From Flavobacterium fontis (GTDB lineage Bacteria; Bacteroidota; Bacteroidia; Flavobacteriales; Flavobacteriaceae): DNA of 64,000 nucleotides. The stretch is from the NCBI RefSeq assembly GCF_900129405.1, contig NZ_FQVQ01000007.1, positions 90,800 to 154,799 of the forward strand, written 5' to 3'. Of the stretch, positions 63,871 to 64,000 are shown one piece after another (the stretch's first letter is position 1; each line of letters opens with the position of its first letter). The notes below the pieces were generated by a model. That model searched no databases, was not told the origin of the DNA, and saw only the letters and a list, made by a program, of their open reading frames with translations. The translations under genes and the position numbers were made by a program.

Positions 63871-64000
63871 GCTAACCGAGAGAGGTTAGTTAGAATAGAG
63901 AAGACAAGTTCATAGACATATTGGATTGACAGCAAAAATTAAGAGAGAGTAAGGCTAATCGATATGGATTAGAATTAAGCTAGAACCCGAGTCAAAAAAA
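63871..64000 (+). ncRNA. Probable rRNA operon leader, cut by the window edge
   Basis: It begins with a perfect hairpin, CTAACC-GAGAGA-GGTTAG, directly after the P2 start site, then contains GTTCATAGACATATTGGATTG, a word I associate with flavobacterial rRNA leaders, and a second hairpin CTAATC-GATATG-GATTAG. No ORF starts here. The 16S gene itself is not in the window. Confidence 0.55.

Overview
The window comes from a Bacteroidota chromosome, almost certainly of the family Flavobacteriaceae and probably Flavobacterium or a close relative. The evidence is the gldKLMN type IX secretion genes, the exosortase F pair, a short primary sigma factor of Bacteroidetes type, promoters of the form TTTG-N(17-23)-TAnnTTTG, near-absence of Shine-Dalgarno sequences, and flavobacterial lipoprotein families. 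No insertion sequence, prophage or CRISPR array is visible. The genome is compact, with several 3'-overlapping convergent gene pairs.

Layout. (1) 1-9022: a tight minus-strand operon for beta-1,4-galactan and galactose use (galM, two GH53 endo-galactanases, GH2 beta-galactosidase, galK, galT, and the start of an SSS sugar symporter cut by the window edge), with a divergent GntR-type regulator and operator-like repeats between them. (2) 9090-11642: CBS protein, rpe, a five-copy 60-bp tandem repeat array and rpoD; rpoD has a rare perfect Shine-Dalgarno. (3) 11728-14577: an ECF sigma factor, an anti-sigma-like protein that carries an inner-membrane helix plus a C-terminal outer-membrane barrel, and a lipoprotein. 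(4) 14635-21530: HTH protein, a 44-residue small ORF before a CDP-alcohol phosphatidyltransferase, a giant DUF2339 membrane protein and a DUF1566-like lipoprotein. (5) 21662-24820: pnp, rpsO and an fRMsr-like GAF protein. (6) 24889-29607: exosortase F and its partner, a putative metal-uptake set (HYC_CC_PP protein, TonB-dependent receptor, HMA-domain protein) and DedA. (7) 29684-37604, minus strand: groEL, groES, secG, a TPR protein, lptE, a lipoprotein, a sigma-54 activator, a YcxB-like protein and miaB. (8) 37854-46382: topA, a degenerate arginase-fold protein and gldKLMN. (9) 46438-63398: mixed housekeeping and accessory genes, including an ABC-F protein, an LRR protein, initiator tRNA, era, der, queE, a TonB-domain protein, a class V aminotransferase, a YkgJ protein, a NamZ/DUF1343 protein and a LolC/E-like permease. 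(10) 63399-64000: a GC-rich non-coding patch, a terminator, then tandem promoters and a leader that look like the start of an rRNA operon.

How the genes work together. The galactan locus covers cleavage of galactan, release of galactose, import and the Leloir pathway, with local regulation. The sigma/anti-sigma pair looks like an envelope-stress circuit of the dual membrane-spanning anti-sigma type. gldKLMN supply the core of type IX secretion and gliding. The miaB-to-groEL block mixes tRNA modification, outer-membrane assembly, secretion and chaperones, with a sigma-54 activator that may drive part of it. Functions are read from motifs and family resemblance by eye; no database search was run.
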